From contig CAWUHX010000115.1 in NCBI GenBank assembly GCA_963922205.1, positions 310,001 through 374,000 of the forward strand: a stretch of 64,000 nt of DNA. Reading direction: 5' to 3'. The notes below the pieces were generated by a model. It had not been told where the DNA came from, did not search any database, and saw only the letters and a list, made by a program, of their open reading frames with translations. Positions within the stretch are counted from its first letter, which is position 1; each line of letters begins with the position of its first letter. Positions 27,401 through 39,870 of this stretch are shown here, in pieces. The position numbers and the translations under genes were made by a program. The stretch is from Romanomermis culicivorax (lineage: Eukaryota; Nematoda; Enoplea; Mermithida; Mermithidae).

Positions 27401-30400
27401 GGAAGAAGTAACTAAAGTCAGTGTGGCGTCGACTGATTGCATAAATCAAATTGTTTATCCAAAAGTCTGTCTACTAAAGACAACTGTTGCAATTGTTGCA
27501 TGTAGTAAAACCTACATTCCATATGGAACAGATGTTTTGATGAAGGCAAAACTTTGGGATCAACATGGAGATGCCACGTTGAACGGAATTATTGTCGAAT
27601 CAAAGGATTCTGAAAGGAAGTTCAGAATGGAGAAAGCGGTTGTAGACGGGTCACAAGAGGAGTTTGTAGTACTAATCTCCAATATCACGGGTTCTGGATG
27701 TCGGTTTGAGAGAGATCAAATCATTGGCTATACAGAATCTATGCTTATTGAAGATGATGATACGTACAAGAAGGTGAAAGGAATGAAAAAGATAAAGGAG
27801 GAAGAGGAATATCAGACCTGCATGGTAAAGGAAGGAATGCCTGCATTATCAAAAGCTGATTCTGTAGAGTTCTATACTGCACTATGCAAGATGATATCAA
27901 AGGCAAAAATATCGGAAGAGAAGAAAACGGAAGCTATAGAGTCTTTGTTGAAGTACAGAGATGTCTTTAGCTTGCCTGGTGATCCGGCTACTACAACCCC
28001 AGCTCTGACATGCAAGATAGATACAGGAGATGCAAGACCTGTAGCAAAGAGATATTACAGAGCTTCAATTAATAGTCGGCCAGGAGTAAGGCGACACATA
28101 AAGGAGATGTTGGATCAAGGAGTGATCGAGCCCTCGAAGTCACCGTGGGCTGCACCCTTGTTCCTGGTTGGAAAGAAAGATGGAACTACGAGACCCGTAG
28201 TGGATTTTAGAGGTATAAACGAAGTGACCAAGGATGATAAATATCCCATCCCGAGAATGGATGATTATTTAGATTGCCTTGGAAGAGCGAAGTTTTATAC
28301 GACTCTAGATTTGAAGTCGGGATATTGGCAGGTCCCGATGGAGGAGGAAAGCAAGGAGAAAACGGCTTTTATATGCCAAGAGGGCTTATTTCAGTTTAAA
28401 GTGATGCCGTTTGGGTTGAAGAATGCACCTGCTGAATTCCAAAGGATGATGGAGAGAATCCTTGGGGATTTGGTATGGAAAATTTGCCTAGTGTACATAG
28501 ATGATATTATCATCTTCTCGAATACGTTCGAGGAACACTTAGAGAATTTGAACTTGGTGCTAGAAGCGTTGAGGAAGGCGAAGTTGACTCTTAAGCCAGA
28601 GAAATGTGAATTTCTTCCCGAGAAGGTGCACTTTTTAGGACACATCTTGGATGCGAATGGAATTTCTCCGGATCCTAAGAAGGTCAAGGCGATAACGGAA
28701 TTTCCATTCCCGGATTCTGTTAAGAAAATGCAAAGATTCCTAGGTATGCTACAATGGTGTAAGAAATTTATACCAGACCTAGCAGCACTAGCTGAACCTT
28801 TGTACAAATTAACAGGTAAGAAGGGAACATGGAATGTAACGGAGTTGCATTACACAACTTTTGAGAAGCTCAAAGTAGCATTGACCTCAGTACCTTTCTT
28901 AAGACATCCAATTCTAGATGGATCTGCACGATTCATTCTTCAAACGGATGCCAGTGGAATTGCATTGGGAGCAGTGTTATGTCAAGAGACTGACTCGGAA
29001 CGTTGGGTAGTTGCCTACAATAGTCGGATATTGCGGGCAGAAGAAAGGAAATGGTGCGCCACCGAAAGAGAATGCTTAGCTGTGGTTTACGGCCTTAAAA
29101 TTTATAAACATTATCTTTTGGGCCAAAAGGTCAGGATTCAAACTGACCATAAACCATTATTATCAATGAGGGTGAATACACAGACTAACGACAAACTCAA
29201 GAGGTGGTACGCATTCATTTGCCAGTTTAATCACAAGTTGGAGTATGTGCCTGGCAGACAAAATGCCATGGCAGATTTCCTCTCCAGGAAGGAGGAACCG
29301 GATGAGCAGAAAGAGAAGTTGCCACCAAAATGGGAACTTATCTTTCAGAAGGAAGATGTGAAATCTCTTACTGAAGACGAAGTCCTTAACCAAAACCACA
29401 AAGTTTTAGTGAAACAACTTCGGGAACTCAGAGGAGATGAAGTGGATGAGGCTGTAGGAGTCTTCACTCCGGTGAAGATGGCCACAGCTTCAGTGGCTTC
29501 AAAGTATAGTGTTAGTGATGAAACTCAACTTAATATTTCTCCAGAATTTGATAACTATCGAACGCCTGAGAAATATGAAATTGAGGCGGTAGTCACTAGA
29601 CAAATGGCAAAAAACTTGCAACAGGAGGAAAAAGGACATCCTCCTGGGCAAGCAAAACCTAGAGAAGAGGTGAAGAGAATATTTGAACCGAAGGAGAAGG
29701 AGTTTGAAGAAGCCCCAGAGATTGAAGATGGTAGACCAAAAGGGCTTATCTCAAACGCCTTGATGTCAAAGTTGCAAGGAAAGGATAAGGATCTAAAAGT
29801 GATCTTCGAGAAACTAGGTGCTAGTAGTAGCACTAAGTCTCAAAGTAACTTTTATATCGATCAAGGGATACTATATAGAGAGACTTTTGGCGAGGCAGAG
29901 GATCAAGTTGTTGTCCCCTCTGTTCTCAAAAAAGTTGTCCTGCATCAGTATCATGGAGCAGTAATGATGACGCATCAAGGGTTTAAGAGAACCCTTGCTA
30001 TTATTAAGAAGCGGTTCTGGTGGCCGAGCATCGAGAAGGATGTTCGGAGCTGGATCAGCTTTTGTCCGATATGTCAAATTGCGACTCCAGGAAAGGCCAC
30101 GATTCCGCCATTGAATCCAATCATTCCTAGAGGACCATTTGACATAGTCTCTGTAGATATTGTGGGAATATCTCCCATGAGCGAGAAAAGACCGTATGTG
30201 ATAGTATTTCAAGATTACTTTACAAAATGGGTGGAAGCAGAAATGATCCCGGATCAGTCTGCTGTAACCATTGTGGACAGTTTTCTTCGGAATATTGTGT
30301 TCAGGCATGGAACCCCGGTGAAATTGTTGAGTGATAACGGTTCATGCTTTACAGCTGATTTGATGACGTCAGTCTGTAAATTGTTGGAGTGTCAGAAGAT

Positions 30401-31058
30401 TTTCACAACTGCCTACCATCCACAAGGAAATGGAATGGTTGAAAGGTTTAACCAAACCTTGATCAAGCAGTTGCGAAAAGTTGCTATAGAGGATTCAGAT
30501 AAGTGGGACAGATATCTGCAATCTGTCGTTTTTGCATATAATGCCACACCTCATACCTCAACAAAATGTTCTCCATTTGCCTTATTGAGGGGTCATGAGG
30601 CAAATTTTGGCATTAGTATTGGAGTTGCTAGAAATATAGTTCTGCCAATGAACTATGAGGCTTATAAGCATATACTAACCGAAAGTTTAGTAGAAACTTA
30701 TGAGACCATTTCAGAGAATATCAGGAAGGCTGCGGAGAGCAGTAAAAAGTTTTTTGACCGTAAAGCAAAGGCTCATGATTATTCCGTCAATGATTGGGTT
30801 TTGCTGAAAGTCGATAAACAGAAAAAACTGGGTCTGCCGTGGCAAGGACCGTATGTTGTTACTGATAATAAGAGATTATCAGAGAATGTGCTTGAAATCG
30901 CTCACTGGAGAGAGCCGCTGAAAAAGCAGGTGGTATCCGTGAGCAGGTTAAAGCACTTTCGCTACGAGACCGGCAGATGGCTGCAGTCTAACGACGTGTC
31001 ATCTAAGGACACGCAGTTTACTGTAGATTCGAAAATTGAGAATTATAAACTGCCGTAG
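24408..31058 (+). CDS. Gag-Pol polyprotein of Ty3/gypsy retrotransposon (2216 aa)
   Basis: Single frame, no frameshift. The frame is open further upstream; 24408 is the first ATG. The N-terminal quarter is charged and coiled-coil-like. A retrotransposon capsid-type region lies at about residues 350-520 ([13 protein letters not shown]... LEFLKRL). A zinc-knuckle-like CxxHxxNTHxTEEC is near 655, followed by an RG-rich stretch. An aspartic protease with DTGAQ is near 880. Reverse transcriptase spans about 1210-1390 with the YIDDII catalytic motif near 1362. RNase H has [12 protein letters not shown] near 1512. Integrase has an HHCC zinc domain near 1845-1885 and core acidic residues in SVDIVG, SDNGSC and VERFNQ (about 1916, 1975, 2011). 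Gag and Pol are fused, so Gag levels must be set some other way than by frameshifting. The frame has no internal stops, consistent with the young LTRs. Confidence 0.95.
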   Translation: MSIPVGKMLRTPPRSHEPSVSNLDSAEEHAAVEKVQAQAPETEGRRESGIAEMARVEEELRRSGFEMARRAEIETTVSGSVRGQQTFEKERPTSPSKLVHPMAETLEEIRRKSKPAWRSNMMDMNYDEYYEDAPADLYDDKYSRRYDPEITNWNRREDPRDRVDPKDLRFNALEKKVELLIKVIESAQVKEKETEDDQRRKIGESSYLESRVERVSEPKREVHSEVYVRSQEDRDKYSARDRGWTEEPQSSRNAEQAQSNAYGYSENRRSRERKVTICDESSQGEDRFSRPTPWRDTANRADLSPERRRKRKSKSRKRSHRSRARSRHYSDSDNSSSSTSNSSSSVEVDVRDVVKALKHRPLHDSIKPTEALKFFTDLESEFLENTADKVKKECLRRLSQNTARRIARTSSSYTEARRNILKYLAPTYDLTMLKRELFNMKQEEGESALEFLKRLSNHVDLVYADQSDQIRQENIINAFIYKSSPLYQTELQDVLPSMKTWQDLAYAVTQIDKKYKNVFTTFGAKDKPIVVNQVVAEEMCPEIAFVGNAPYGSTKKYNQTKSRPQNQLQKAVEEERSEENGEEMIPGPSPRDVKKSNEEQAKESFLAILSKEWLQLVQKVDKLQVTQSEALKELTTVKAASAEKQKQLKQQRPYCIYHKNNTHATEECKTLAYRRQQQQRGGFNRGMSNQYYGGDRNASYRGSFRGRGGPQFGFRGRGRGAYYVGFPEEDQMYGYDPEFERYREFCRLREQGIQLQRQPQLMLPAPTSQPAIQGSTVQDQSGSFVSNQSQPSSHNVMVTSRTDVDDESEKSRNKSSSLVLGSIIHLDKVTPLEKVKERDLAHVKYGRKATDMERRLLENYPKTVPFYINVVIKETATRALIDTGAQCTVMSSKLLKRALDVDYTVYPRILKVTVADGKVVHAYGYVPVCMKTEFGSFPVNAIVLPDAGEDLILGTDFLAHPDLGVVIDFKRNAMTIQGIERKIDVVQVPSVTTVQTVMEEVTKVSVASTDCINQIVYPKVCLLKTTVAIVACSKTYIPYGTDVLMKAKLWDQHGDATLNGIIVESKDSERKFRMEKAVVDGSQEEFVVLISNITGSGCRFERDQIIGYTESMLIEDDDTYKKVKGMKKIKEEEEYQTCMVKEGMPALSKADSVEFYTALCKMISKAKISEEKKTEAIESLLKYRDVFSLPGDPATTTPALTCKIDTGDARPVAKRYYRASINSRPGVRRHIKEMLDQGVIEPSKSPWAAPLFLVGKKDGTTRPVVDFRGINEVTKDDKYPIPRMDDYLDCLGRAKFYTTLDLKSGYWQVPMEEESKEKTAFICQEGLFQFKVMPFGLKNAPAEFQRMMERILGDLVWKICLVYIDDIIIFSNTFEEHLENLNLVLEALRKAKLTLKPEKCEFLPEKVHFLGHILDANGISPDPKKVKAITEFPFPDSVKKMQRFLGMLQWCKKFIPDLAALAEPLYKLTGKKGTWNVTELHYTTFEKLKVALTSVPFLRHPILDGSARFILQTDASGIALGAVLCQETDSERWVVAYNSRILRAEERKWCATERECLAVVYGLKIYKHYLLGQKVRIQTDHKPLLSMRVNTQTNDKLKRWYAFICQFNHKLEYVPGRQNAMADFLSRKEEPDEQKEKLPPKWELIFQKEDVKSLTEDEVLNQNHKVLVKQLRELRGDEVDEAVGVFTPVKMATASVASKYSVSDETQLNISPEFDNYRTPEKYEIEAVVTRQMAKNLQQEEKGHPPGQAKPREEVKRIFEPKEKEFEEAPEIEDGRPKGLISNALMSKLQGKDKDLKVIFEKLGASSSTKSQSNFYIDQGILYRETFGEAEDQVVVPSVLKKVVLHQYHGAVMMTHQGFKRTLAIIKKRFWWPSIEKDVRSWISFCPICQIATPGKATIPPLNPIIPRGPFDIVSVDIVGISPMSEKRPYVIVFQDYFTKWVEAEMIPDQSAVTIVDSFLRNIVFRHGTPVKLLSDNGSCFTADLMTSVCKLLECQKIFTTAYHPQGNGMVERFNQTLIKQLRKVAIEDSDKWDRYLQSVVFAYNATPHTSTKCSPFALLRGHEANFGISIGVARNIVLPMNYEAYKHILTESLVETYETISENIRKAAESSKKFFDRKAKAHDYSVNDWVLLKVDKQKKLGLPWQGPYVVTDNKRLSENVLEIAHWREPLKKQVVSVSRLKHFRYETGRWLQSNDVSSKDTQFTVDSKIENYKLP

Positions 31059-31529
31059 CGCGTAGCGCTGTGTTTTGTGTGTGTGTGTGCGTATGAATAC
31101 CCCCCCATATTTTTTCGTCCCCAATTCTGTATTTAAGTACAAATTGTAATTAATTGAATTATTTATGTATTTATCGCGTATTTATCGTGTATTTTTAAAT
31201 TTTTCTCGCGTAAATCTAAAAATTTCTCAAAATTTTTGGTAAAAAACCACCCTTCGCAAAAAATTCCAAATTCTTAAAATTTTTTCGCGGCCTAAATTTT
31301 AAATTTCCCCGAGTCCGATTAATTTCGGAGGAAATACTTAATTGTTGCCCCCCAATTCTGTGAATATTGGAAGAATTGGGAAAACCGCTGAGTTTTAGAG
31401 TGAAAATAGACAAAAAGTAGCGAAAGCGGAAAATTTGTCGATTTTTCAGCTCTTATAAAAAATTATTAAAAAATTTTCGCAAAAATTGATAGTGCCGAAT
31501 TATTAGAATTCGAAAAGGAAGCAGAAGGA
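31059..31529 (+). other. Intercistronic region with candidate 3' splice site
   Basis: There is no coding. A good acceptor, ATTTTTCAG ending at 31449, lies 80 nt before the ATG of the second gene. A donor-like AAAAGTAAC occurs in the leader (GT at 24354-24355). Joining them would yield a subgenomic mRNA for the second gene in the way retroviral env is made. This is inference from splice motifs only. Confidence 0.4.
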
Positions 31530-34500
31530 ATGTCCAGGCCCCCCAATGGACGCCGGACGAAACAGTATTTGGTCACGGACCCCCACGTGACCTACGGACA
31601 GCCGCAGGTGCGGCAAAACAATCGGTATTTTTTAGTCGATGGTAAGCGACCTAAGTTTTAAACTTAGTTAATTTAAAAATTATTTGGGCAAAGCAGGATG
31701 TCATAGCCCACGGGTGTCTAGACGAAGGCCTAGACAATTGTAAAAGTTTAGTGGGAACATAATTGTTCTGTCAACTTGAAAAAGTGTGGCAAAGCTGCCC
31801 GTAGCGCAAAAATTTGGACTTTTTGCGAAACTACATTATTCCTCTACACACATAGCGAGTTGAATAAATTCGTCTATGTGATGGGGAAGAAGTGGAGTGT
31901 AGCAACTAGTCGACTAGGGGTAGATAATTTCAAAATTTATTTAAATTTCTAAATTCCATCTTAATTTACTTTTATACGAATTTCCTCATCTTGGGTAAAT
32001 TGTAAATATATTTTCAAATTTCTTCTTGGAAATTCTTAATTTATTAGTTGGATAGGCCGTTTTGGGCGTTGGATTGAGACGGCTAGCAGTCGATTGATGG
32101 AAGACGCAGGTGGTCTGTGCGTGTACTCCCGTATAAGGTAGAAGTCGGGGCCGCACTTGTGTTTAACTATCTGCCAACACTAACCCAATATATGTTTGGT
32201 ACCTTATTTTCCCCTGCTTGCAATTTTCTTTTCCTTTTTCCTATTTGTGCTTACTATCTGTGGTGAAGGTAGAGTTTAACCGATGTTTGTCCGCTTTGGG
32301 AAAAATTTTCATTAAAAAGTTGTAAACATTCCGCCTGAATTTTTTAGACTACAATGTTAAACGCATTGTTAGAGTCGGCGAATTGGAACGATGGTTTGCA
32401 ACGACGTTCGGAAGATTTCCGTTGGAACTAACAGAACCGAAATTGGTCGAGATAGGTAAGGTGGCTGAGATGATCGAAACTCTGAAGGTGAGCAGGTTTC
32501 GAGGACAGCCAGTTATCGGTTTTGATACCGAAAAAATTACGCAAGAGTATGTAAGCAAGGTTTTCGCGACTTCTGGGGTTGATAACCCAAAAGGGAAGGA
32601 GTTCGCGAGAGTCATTAGCTTCTCGACGGTGACTGGAGACACTTTTGTTGTAGATACTACGACAATCATGCCGAAGGAATGGACGCTCATTCATGAGCTC
32701 TTAGATTCGGACATGCTTCTCGTTGGATACAACTTGGTTACAGATCTGGTTGCCGTCTGGAATGTTAATGGCGCAGGCAGAAATCACCAGGATGTTGATC
32801 TGACAGCAGAGATCAAGTATAGAATTACATCTTCGTATGGCCGTTATTATGACGTAGCCAAGGTAGGAGATCAATTGAATGGAAGATTTTTGGCAATGTC
32901 CAGGAAGTTGGGACTTTGCCCAGAGACATTTAAGCTGAAAGGATTGTTCACGGAGCTGTATCTGGCGGACGTTGGTTATTTCCAAATCGATTTCCGTCAG
33001 AGAGCGCAACGTGAACGATTCTGTAGGCACACGTTGACGCAGTTTGAAATCAGGTATTCAGCACTGGACGCCTACTACTCATTGTTGGTTTTCTTAGCGT
33101 TTTTCCACTATGAGTTAGCTATGGAAGTCGAGGTCGGATTCCAGTATTTTCCGCATGATTTGATGAAAGTGGATCAAATCCAGATAATGTCGTACAGGTT
33201 GTACAGGTTTTTTAATATCATACATGGAGAGAATTTTCCGCAGACTTTTTGTGGAAGCCCGGAAGTAGAGGAGCCGCAGTCGTCGGCTATTTACCACGTA
33301 ATGAGACAGGAAGCGTATGCCCGTATGGCTGCCCAAATGGACACCTCATTTGGAGGCTATGTGGAGTACAGCTTCCCTCATTACGAGGCAAATCCGAAGA
33401 GAGGAAGAGACGTGAGTATACCTAAGGGTATTCATCCTGATTATACCGTTAAAGAAAAAAGTAAAAATGTAGACGGTAACGATACGGTAAGTGAGGATGA
33501 AGAGTTCGAAGAAGCTTTGTCGGAAAAGCAGATTAGAACTCGAATAATGAACAAGGTGGTAGATATGGTTAATCGAGGGAAGAGTTTTAGTAGACTCGAT
33601 GAACCAGTATCTATGGTTTTATACGAGAATTATCTAAGGTATAGAAAAGAAACGAAGCAGTTATTGGAGATACCAACTCTGGAAGTTGATTACCACGAGT
33701 ATGAACCGGTCAGAATTTCGAACGGTAAAGACTCGTATGTAAGGCAACACTGGAGTATGGATATCGCTCCTTATTCTGAAATATTGATCGAGGACAATTT
33801 TAAGAATTTGGAGTCAGTGTGTAATAAAGTTCCGCTTACGTTTCATTTGTTTTGGCCAGCTTGCAGAGAGGAGGCGGAGGAGTACCTTACCTCTCTCCTT
33901 GACCACAACTATTTGAGATCCTTTAGCCCTGAGGGAAAGGAACAACTCTTGAAGATGTTGTGGAGGGGAGATAGGTATGGTCAGTATTTATCATTTTTGA
34001 ATAGTCTTCCAGTAACAGAGGTACATACGCCAACCAAGGGCGATTCTATTACATGTTGGGGAAATCGTTTCGGATTTCTGCCGATTCGATTTTGGCCTAA
34101 GACAAAGTCATGGGAGCAAAGACCGGAAGATAAAAGGAAGCATTTGGCGGAGTGTCCGCAGTACAAAGATAATCCGTACTGCTATCAGAGGTTTTACTTC
34201 CGCCAGATAGCTGTTAGAGTTCCAGGTTTGCGATACCCAATAGATATGAGTGAGGACGCAACGAAGGAGAATCAGAAAAAGAGCGTCTTAGCGTATCAAC
34301 CGGAATACGTTCCAGGTTACGAGCCGCCATTTTTTGAGCCGGTATTGCCGTCCGATGCTCCAGGTTTTACGATTACGCATATTGGCGATAAGGTTGTAGT
34401 GACGCCGATAGGTAAGCAGCCAGCAGTGCCGGTTACAGGCACTGAGGTAAGCACAACGGTGAGTCAACAATCTGGAGTTGATATGAGTAGTTTGGATCAG

Positions 34501-36663
34501 GTGCAGGGGATGCAGGCTGAGCCTGTTGCGGCGAAAGCACAGCTACAGGTGATACCTGCAGACCTCAACACCCCCATAGACTTGAATCAGGTAGGAGACG
34601 ATTTAGAAGTGGACAATGAAGTCACTGTTGAATCGTTGATACAGCCTGATCAAGAAACACAGGTAACTTCATTAGTAGATCAGACAGAGAGTTTACTTTC
34701 TGGAATGGATGTCAGGGCAGAGCCGATGGTGGATGAAAGCAATCTGATAACGATTGCTGCAAGTCCAGCAATAGAGGAAATTGAAGCAAGGCTCAGGGAG
34801 CAAGCTGAAAAGGAAATCGAGAGACAGAAAGAGATTTTTACTAAGCAGCTTGCGGAGCAAAAAGCGAGATTAGATCAGCAGCAGAAGCAGCTGGAACTAG
34901 TATTGGCTGGTTTTACGGCGCAGCCGACGCCTCTGGCAGCGCCTACAGTCGTGCAAGCTCCAGCCAAGCCGCCTACTGCTTATCATATCCCGAAATTGCC
35001 GGTGCAACCTTCTAGTACGCAGGTCATCCAGCCTGCGGTCAGCAAGGTTACGCCGACAGTTCAAGTAGCGCCCAGAGATCCAAGTATGGACGGTGGTATA
35101 CCAGGTATGTATACTGCCGAAGAGGTCAGAAAGTTCAGAGCAGAAGGTCGTACGGACGATCAAATTAAAAGACTAGGAAGACGAAAGTTAGCCCGAAGGG
35201 CCAATAGGGCTAAAAAGAGAGAGGAAGAAGATGTTATTGAAATCAGTGATGGTGAAGGAGAACAGACAGGGAGTTCTACGTCTGTGGATTTGAAGTTTGC
35301 AGGATCTACAACTTTATTGACGGATTCAACCAAATCCAAGACTGGAACTACGCCGACGAGCCTGATGCCTGGAACCAAAAGTTCTACGAGTCAGGTGCAG
35401 TCGACGGTTGCTTCGGCTAAAGTACCTAGTAAATCGTCTGCATCTCAGGTAAGTGCAACGACGAAAAGTACTTTGGCTAAGCCCGTGTCTAAGGTGGATA
35501 AGACTTCTCAGCAGGACCAGAGCAGCGCTTCAGGGAAAAAAGTTGTTTCTAAACCCTCTACGTCGGAACCGACAAAATCGGTCAAGAGAAGTAGAGATAA
35601 GGAAGTAACTTTGGAGTACCTAAGTTCTGTTTTGAGAGACTACTGGGACGTCCATAAGAAGTTTCCCTTGGTGAAGGGAAGGATAGATTTTTCGACACCG
35701 GAGGTGATCGAATTCTTTGCTCAGGATATGCCAGATGATAATAGGAATCAAATCATCTGGGCATTAGTGAATAATGGAGTAGAGGAGCTTTACGAGAACT
35801 ACGGGGATCACTTTGACCTTCAAGGTGGTTTCCTGTATGATCATGTAAACGTTCCTGAGCCCATTTGGGAATATATTTGGCTCAAGTTCATGCCAAATTG
35901 GTTTCATCATTTTGATGCGGAAATAGTGATGGCAGCCGTGAGATACTTATGTACCATGGTGTTGCTAAAATTAGAACAACAGCAGTTAGGCCCGAGACAT
36001 ATTGGTGCAATTGATGCACGGGCCAAGTCATTTGTTACGGAAAGGTATTATTCTATCTACCTGCGGGGAGAAGGTAGTACTGCATTCAGGGAAGCGTACG
36101 CCAACCGAATGCAGGAACACCAACAAACTGCAGTAGATATGGCAGCAAAGAGAAGGTTGTCGGACATGGTTCAGAAATTTTCTGGTAAATTCCAGAAGGC
36201 AGAGGATGAGGAGGGGCAACCCTTCAAGATTCCAATGTTAACAGAGAGACAACCTAGGGATGCATCCAGGACTAGGAGCCAGCACTCGCGACAATCGTCT
36301 CACTCGCAGGGTCGGCACCAGCCTGGAGTGTTCAAATTACCGTATGCGAATCAACAAAGTCAAGGTAGGTCCACTACCTCAGCTTCAGGAGTATCTTCCG
36401 TAAGTTCCACTCAGGGCTCGTACCAGAGGGGAACTGGAGGGGGATATGGCCGGGGCTGGGGTCAGGGACAGGGTCAAGGTAGACCCTTTAAGATGGTTAA
36501 TCCGCAACCGTATAGAGGACAGGCGATGGGCGGACCCCCTCGTGTGGCCCAACCTCGAGGAGTTTTTGGGGGATTCCTCAGGGGTCGTGGAGCTCGAGGT
36601 GGTCCCTACCCTCGCCGTGGTAGCTTTCAATACGGCGGTTATGGTGGCGGCGGGCAACAATAA
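31530..36663 (+). CDS. Retrotransposon ORF2: DEDDy 3'-5' exonuclease-domain protein with RGG tail (1475 aa, spliced)
   Basis: The proposed model joins 31530-31641 (ATG, donor G|GTAAGC) to 32348-36663 (acceptor TTTTTTAG) in matching phase, giving 4428 nt. Without the splice, the long frame lacks an ATG near its start and stays open back to the acceptor. Residues about 85-290 form an RNase D/WRN-like exonuclease: Exo I GFDTE (D97, E99), Exo II GYNLVTDL (N166, D170), Exo III YSALDAYY (Y274, D278), preceded by LTQFEIR as in the family's L-x-x-Q-x-x-Y. All DEDDy catalytic positions are present. A His/Cys cluster follows near 680-690 (HLAECPQYKDNPYC), then a low-complexity Gln/Ser/Thr/Lys part with a short coiled coil, an unrecognised region rich in Trp, Phe and Tyr, and an RGG/GQG-rich RNA-binding-like C-terminus. 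No signal peptide or transmembrane segment is seen, so it is not an envelope protein. It may act on cDNA or RNA intermediates, but the role is unknown. Confidence 0.8.
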
Positions 36664-37402
36664 TTTCACATAGCCGCTTACTTTTTGGACCAAAATTCGT
36701 TATTTCGTACAAATTTTATTTCAAAAATATAAAAATACAAAAACAAAAATAAAATACAAAATACAAAAAAAAAATATATTATCTCGTTTTATTGTTGCTT
36801 TAAATTTTAAATTTTTTCTCCTTTCCGGTGCCCAAAAGTTGCCCGGCGAAATTCGTCTTTCCGTCCATCTTATTTCGGGCGTATATATAGCCCTCGTATT
36901 TTTCTTGTTTACTTTCAGGGCCTGAAAAAGATGAAGACGTGAAATTTTATTTTGCGTTTATAAATTTATTTCGTAAATCTGAAATATTTTATAGAAAATA
37001 TTTTTTACTGAGTAGATTTGTATTGGACGGAGCGATGTGGCGAGCGGCCGACCGGGGAGGAAGCGCACCTGGGTCACCTCATCACCGAGGTTGTAAAAAC
37101 CAGGAAATGGGAGAAGAGGAACGGCGACGCCCCGGATCTAGGCACAGATCGACGTCAAAGTCCAGGCCGAACTACGTTCGTGATCGTTTCCGGTAGCCCG
37201 AAAGGGAGTGCCCTGCCGAATGGATTGGTCAAGGTCGCCGTCACCTGAAGGACCTGGTAGGGGCTGGATCACATCTTGGAGGGGGTAGCCCCAAAAATTT
37301 GTTTTCCGAGGGGAAAACTGTTATGCAGTCGGGGCCTCAGTATGAGACTCAGGCTGCAGAAAGGTTTTCACCTCCCGTTGGTCGGTTTTGAGGGCCGAGG
37401 GA
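36664..37402 (+). other. 3' non-coding segment and polypurine tract of the retrotransposon
   Basis: AT-rich just after ORF2, then a GC-richer part from about 37020 with no recognised protein. A purine-rich run (GAGGGCCGAGGGA) directly abuts the 3' LTR and is the likely plus-strand primer site. Confidence 0.6.
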
Positions 37403-37879
37403 TGTTGAGGTGGGCTCAGGTGCACGTGTTCAGCTTCCGGCGTCGGTGCGCAGGCGGTTGGACGCGGCGAAAAGTGGCGAGAAAGAATGATAAATTTGCA
37501 TAGATTTATGCTGCCACTGTTTCGCGGTTTTTGTGTCTTTTTATTATTGTTAAAAAGATTAGTTTTTATGGAGCGACGCCGCCATCGCCTACTTACAATT
37601 ATTTTGTTTATTATTTGTTTTTGGCGTCGCCACTCGTTACCCAATACACATTGAACCCGTAAGTGTATTGTTTTGTGAGCGTAGGGGAAGGATTTTATAA
37701 GTATAGGAGTGGAGACTTGGGTAGGAACTCCTGAGGTACGTGTCAAGGTGTTCTGCCTGAGGTTTAGTGAGAGTTCTGGTGTATATCTGGTGAAACGTCT
37801 GGGAGAGTTTTGTGTTAGTTGCTGTTGTTAGCCTGTGGTTAGAACTGTTGCTTAATTGTGACCCCACAGAAGCCTAACA
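37403..37879 (+). repeat. 3' LTR (477 bp)
   Basis: Identical to the 5' LTR except for A instead of T at 37817. Followed by the AACA duplication at 37880-37883. Confidence 0.95.
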
Positions 37880-37883
37880 AACA

Positions 37884-38591
37884 CGACCTCTCTTGACACT
37901 GTTGAGAAACAGGCCGCTGGTGTAAAAGCGTCGGCTTGCGAAAGTGGGTAACGAGAGCCATTAGAAGAGTATCAGATTTTTTTAAAGCCAATCGATTGGC
38001 TGTCTGAGTTCCAGAAATTTTTAATTCAAAAATCATGAGTCTGAATATATCGAATTATTCCTGCTTTAAATCACTGAATGATGACTCAATTCCAACGCAA
38101 AGCTAAATATCTGAATTTCGGGGAATAATCACCGCACTGCTAGTCATATGGCCAACGACTTCTGCAGGTTCCTTCGACCCTCCTCTCCACCACAAGTTAC
38201 GGATTCATCTAGATACTTATCATTGGAGGATCTTCCCACACTCGAAAAAGGTGGGCGAAATTACTTTTCATGGCCTTTTTCAGGAAATGTTCAAATTTTT
38301 CTCGACTTAGGGGACTCCCGGATTCGGGAATAAGTACTCCAACCCCACAACTTTGCAGTCAATCATCCCTCAACCGACTGCAGCTCTTACAGGTAGCTTA
38401 GCCGAAGCGGCGAGCAGAGTTCCTCCCGGAGAAAAAATGAGACCCAAAAGTCGATATTTTGGTGCGTTCGACGCGAAAACTTCACTAAACTTGTTCACAT
38501 GTCGAGGAAGTAAAAAAGGACAACTTTCTCCGTATTTCGGACATCCTCAACGTGATTGGTTAAATCTTTGAGATCACAGTAGGGAAAGGAA
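37884..38591. other. Intergenic, no gene recognised
   Basis: Two frames of 60-72 codons (38148-38333, 38353-38571) show no known motif, splice context or repeats. Nothing else was seen. Confidence 0.4.
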
Positions 38592-39605
38592 CACTGTTTT
38601 TTTTCCCCCCAAATCGTGCTTTTTCGGGAAAAAAAATTCGGAAAGGGGAAAAAAATTTTGGGCTCTTTCCCCATTTGGGGAAGAAAATTTTGGGGATCGG
38701 ATACAGAAAAGATGCATTTTGGTGCATTTTAGAAGGTCATAATCTCAAAATTTTCCGGCGCTTCGCGCCGATTATAACTTTAATAATCATTATTATGCAT
38801 TACTAACCCCTGGCGCGGCTTTTAGCATGTCTACTTTCATTTATCATATAATCTATAATAGTTTTCATCATCTTGAACGTATTATCTCATGTTTTCATTG
38901 GTAATCTTCAATATTTTATCATGATATTTAATGAAGATTCACATTTTTTCCTTTTGAGAAAGATCAATACGTCAAGTCTCTAAGCTTTTTGATGCAATTA
39001 TTTCTTTTCTAACGTAAAATCAATTTAAATGCTTCATGGAAATATCTTTCGGCAATTTATACTCTGCTTACTCCTATATTTTCGACCAAGTATGAGAGTT
39101 TACAAATAAAATATACTGGTTTTAAAATTTTTCAAGTAAAATTCTAGAAATTACGACTTTTGAACACAAAATTCAAATCTACTTCTTGAAATAAACGTTC
39201 GGAAAATTGATTTTCCAGCGTCGCAGAATATCAATACCCAAAAAATTTTTCCGGCGCTGCGCGCCGGAAAGATTAACATCCCTTTTGGGTTCTCACTTGT
39301 CAACATAGAGGACTTAACCATCGATTTCTCATGTAATTCAAAGTCATTATGCTTTTGGATAGTTTGCTTGAAAGTTTGTTCCAATGCTTGTAATTAAACT
39401 TTGAACTCGAAAATTTCAATTTTTCCTCAATTTTGATGAATTAACGGGTCTAAAAACACCAGAAGGCTTGAAAAAGCCCAAAAACAGGTAAATAAAGCGT
39501 CTGTGAGCATTTTTAAGCGAAAAAAACGACTTCGGGAAAATGGGGAAAAAAATTTTGATCCCTTTCCCCATTTGGGGAAAAGGCCCGGGGGAAAAAAAAA
39601 CAGTG
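38592..39605. mobile_element. Non-autonomous hAT-like element, CACTGTTTTTTT family, 1014 bp
   Basis: The ends are CACTGTTTTTTTTCCCC and, inverted, CACTGTTTTTTTTTCCCC. Flanks GAAAGGAA (38584-38591) and GAAAGAAA (39606-39613) agree at 7 of 8 positions. The body is an inverse copy of the 8869-10106 element and carries two GGCGC...GCGCC hairpins (about 38756 and 39252). Near each end, mirrored words such as CCCCATTTGGGG could extend the hairpin. Confidence 0.75.
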
Positions 39606-39646
39606 GAAAGAAATTGTGAATTCCTCACAGCGGAAATCCTTGTGCT

Positions 39647-39855
39647 CATACCTGTACTTGGCGGGAGGTTGGGGGGGACCCCCTCAACTTGGCCAACCAT
39701 GTACCCAAATTCATCCAACTCCCCCCACCCCAGTTTGGAAAAAATTAAAAAAATTTGCAAAAAAGTGTATGTTTTTTGGCCCTTTTTGGGGAAAATTTCG
39801 ACTTTTTTCTACCCCCCACCCCAACTACTGGCTGGCCGGAGGTCTTACAGGTATG
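39647..39855. mobile_element. MITE, CATACCTGTA family, copy 1 (209 bp)
   Basis: The 10-bp inverted ends are CATACCTGTA and TACAGGTATG. A perfect 8-bp duplication, CTTGTGCT, occurs at 39639-39646 and 39856-39863. The body has G- and C-runs near both ends and a central GTGTATGTTTTTTGGCC. Non-coding; the 8-bp duplication suggests mobilisation by a hAT transposase. Confidence 0.9.
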
Positions 39856-39870
39856 CTTGTGCTTGTGAGT

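Larger units (their letters stand above)
23823..37879 (+). mobile_element. Ty3/gypsy-type LTR retrotransposon with extra exonuclease gene (14.06 kb)
   Basis: Two 477-bp LTRs (23823-24299 and 37403-37879) flank one gag-pol frame and a second large, probably spliced gene. A 4-bp duplication, AACA, flanks it (23819-23822 and 37880-37883). The pol order is protease, reverse transcriptase, RNase H, integrase, which is the Ty3/gypsy arrangement and not Ty1/copia. The LTRs differ at one site only (T at 24237, A at 37817), so the insertion is recent. At 14 kb it is far larger than usual Ty3/gypsy elements (about 5-8 kb), because of the second gene and long non-coding segments. All frames appear intact, so it may be an active or recently active copy. 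Confidence 0.93.

Noticed and set aside
32383-36663. ORF2 as an envelope gene
   Set aside because: It sits in the env position, but there is no signal peptide, no transmembrane segment and no furin-like site. The N-terminal part matches a nuclease.
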